Shown here: piece by piece, positions 62,986 through 64,000 of the stretch
Numbering within the stretch: position 1 is the first letter of the stretch
How the letters are laid out: every line of letters starts with the position of its first letter
NCBI RefSeq assembly: GCF_029784135.1
Contig: NC_073746.1
Coordinates: 114,884,035-114,948,034, forward strand
Reading direction: 5' to 3'
Length of the DNA stretch: 64,000 nucleotides
Source of the DNA: Toxorhynchites rutilus septentrionalis
Taxonomy: Eukaryota > Arthropoda > Insecta > Diptera > Culicidae
Made by a program: the position numbers and the translations under genes
The notes under the pieces: generated by a model
What the model saw: the letters and a program-made list of their open reading frames with translations, nothing else
Databases searched by the model: none
What the model was told of the DNA's origin: nothing

Positions 62986-64000
62986 TAAGTGCTGTAATTT
63001 AAAAATAATCAGCATTTTAATTTTTTTTATTATTCTTTATTTTTGAGACTTTCAGACTTTCAGGGCTGGTTCGTCTCAGTCAGCATTTTAGTTCCGAATG
63101 GTATAAATTCAACTTACATTGTTCTGTCCGACTTAATTTTAACACGTTCTATAATTCAACAATTCAATTTAATTTATATTTTTTCAATTAGCTTCACGCA
63201 CTTCTGTTCGATTTCTATTTTCTTTTGTTTATGTCCCTATGTGATTAATTCTTTGTTTTTCTTTCTGTCATGTCATCGCCGCGTATTATGCACCATACTT
63301 AATCTTCTAAGGTGTTTTTGCAATGTGCCATTCAATTCGAAAATGGTCGGCCAAGAATTCGAATATTTTCAACTTTTAATATTTGTGAAACCAGACATGA
63401 GAACATTTGTGGTTTTTAGCAGCTGTGCTATGCGCGCCCAACTCCAACTCTGTCCAACCAGCGCATCCGTCAATCAAATGATTAACGTAACAAGACCAAA
63501 CCGGCGAACGATTCTGCATGGCGCAGATCTGCATATACCCACGCACGCACAAACTTGTCCGCTGGTGCGAGAAACGTGGTTTCAGCGAGACCAATTCCAG
63601 CTTGGCAATCAGCGATAATTCCATCATTTGTTTTGTAAGTAATCAAATTTCCTCTGTCCTCCCTCTATTCCGGGCTCATTCCTTGCCACGAGTGCGAATG
63701 TTCTCGCAAGCGAATCCAACTAGAGTGGCAAGAAATTCAATAAAAGCATCGATAAGTGATTTTCATCTCGTTTGCGGCTTCATGGGCAAACGTGGTAACT
63801 CTTATCTCCTCCTACGAAAATGGAATCGAATCGGATGAGCAAAGCGTCGACGCGTTCGCAACCTGAGCTGTGCTGCCGAGTGATATTGTTTGACTCGAGA
63901 ATCGGGTAAGTGGAGGCCATACGCCACGCCGGAAAAGCTCCGACCGCAAACTAAACCAGATATTCCGGTCCGGAATAGGATCTTCCTCTCCTCTTGTTTC
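62986..64000. other. Unassigned sequence at the window end
   Basis: A CTTTCAGACTTTCAGGGCTG block at about 63049 resembles one at about 1455 (TTTTCAGCCTTAGGCTG), so an old repeat end may lie here. From 63420 on the sequence is GC-richer and non-repetitive, with GTAAGT at 63638 and 63906. That would fit 5' UTR exons of a gene beyond the window, but no protein similarity supports it. The open frames of 106 and 191 residues look like chance. Confidence 0.3.

Noticed and set aside
63043..63838. 191- and 106-residue plus-strand frames near the window end
   Set aside because: No family motif; overlapping frames in different phases; composition as expected by chance.

Overview
The window is repeat-dense, AT-rich insect DNA, almost certainly from a culicine mosquito (Aedes-like). 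The evidence is two tRNA-derived SINE copies that I recognise as Feilai (an Aedes SINE family), several mosquito-type ITmD37E transposons, insect-type mariner, Tc1 and DD41D relics, LINEs, and an env-bearing gypsy-like retroelement. All names come from reading the sequence and from memory; no database search was run.

The only host gene I can support is the 3' part of Mios/mio, a GATOR2 subunit (about 3.1-12.8 kb, plus strand). Three exons are visible: 3123-3242, 3301-5188 and 12668-12764. They encode the last WD repeats, the alpha-solenoid and the Cys/His-rich C-terminal domain. The exons for roughly the first 175-200 residues were not found in the window. The last intron is about 7.5 kb and is largely transposon debris.

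By region: 0.1-2.9 kb holds MITEs, a minisatellite-bearing element and a Feilai SINE. 5.2-12.6 kb is the Mios intron, with Tc1, mariner, ITmD37E and LINE relics. 14.5-18.1 kb holds an ITmD37E relic, a hAT-type MITE with a nested element, and a second minisatellite-type element. 19-26 kb has two LINE copies with complementary deletions. 26-27 kb is the third minisatellite-type element. 31.0-33.3 kb is a TTAA-flanked inverted-repeat element containing an ITmD37E transposon and a 72-bp-arm perfect palindrome. 34-35.3 kb is a second copy of the TIR element that sits in the Mios intron. 36.6-37.1 kb is a SINE. 37.2-46.7 kb is a three-layer nest: an old LINE, two TIR elements with pol III-like boxes inside it, and a complete errantivirus (38569-45932) inside one of those. 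46.7-48 kb is a DD41D transposon. 49-57.4 kb holds a dispersed repeat family, a SINE split by a MITE, and mariner and hAT relics. 58.1-58.8 kb is a fold-back mariner. 60.0-61.3 kb is an apparently intact ITmD37E. The final 2.7 kb contains a weak candidate MITE and unassigned sequence.

The most notable items are: the complete errantivirus with LTRs that look identical, a canonical -1 slippery site and a leader carrying repeated hairpins around a TTCTAAG-type motif; a TIR-bounded repeat family carrying pol III A/B-box-like sequences, interrupted twice at the same TA-rich point; the perfect long palindrome; and the fold-back mariner.
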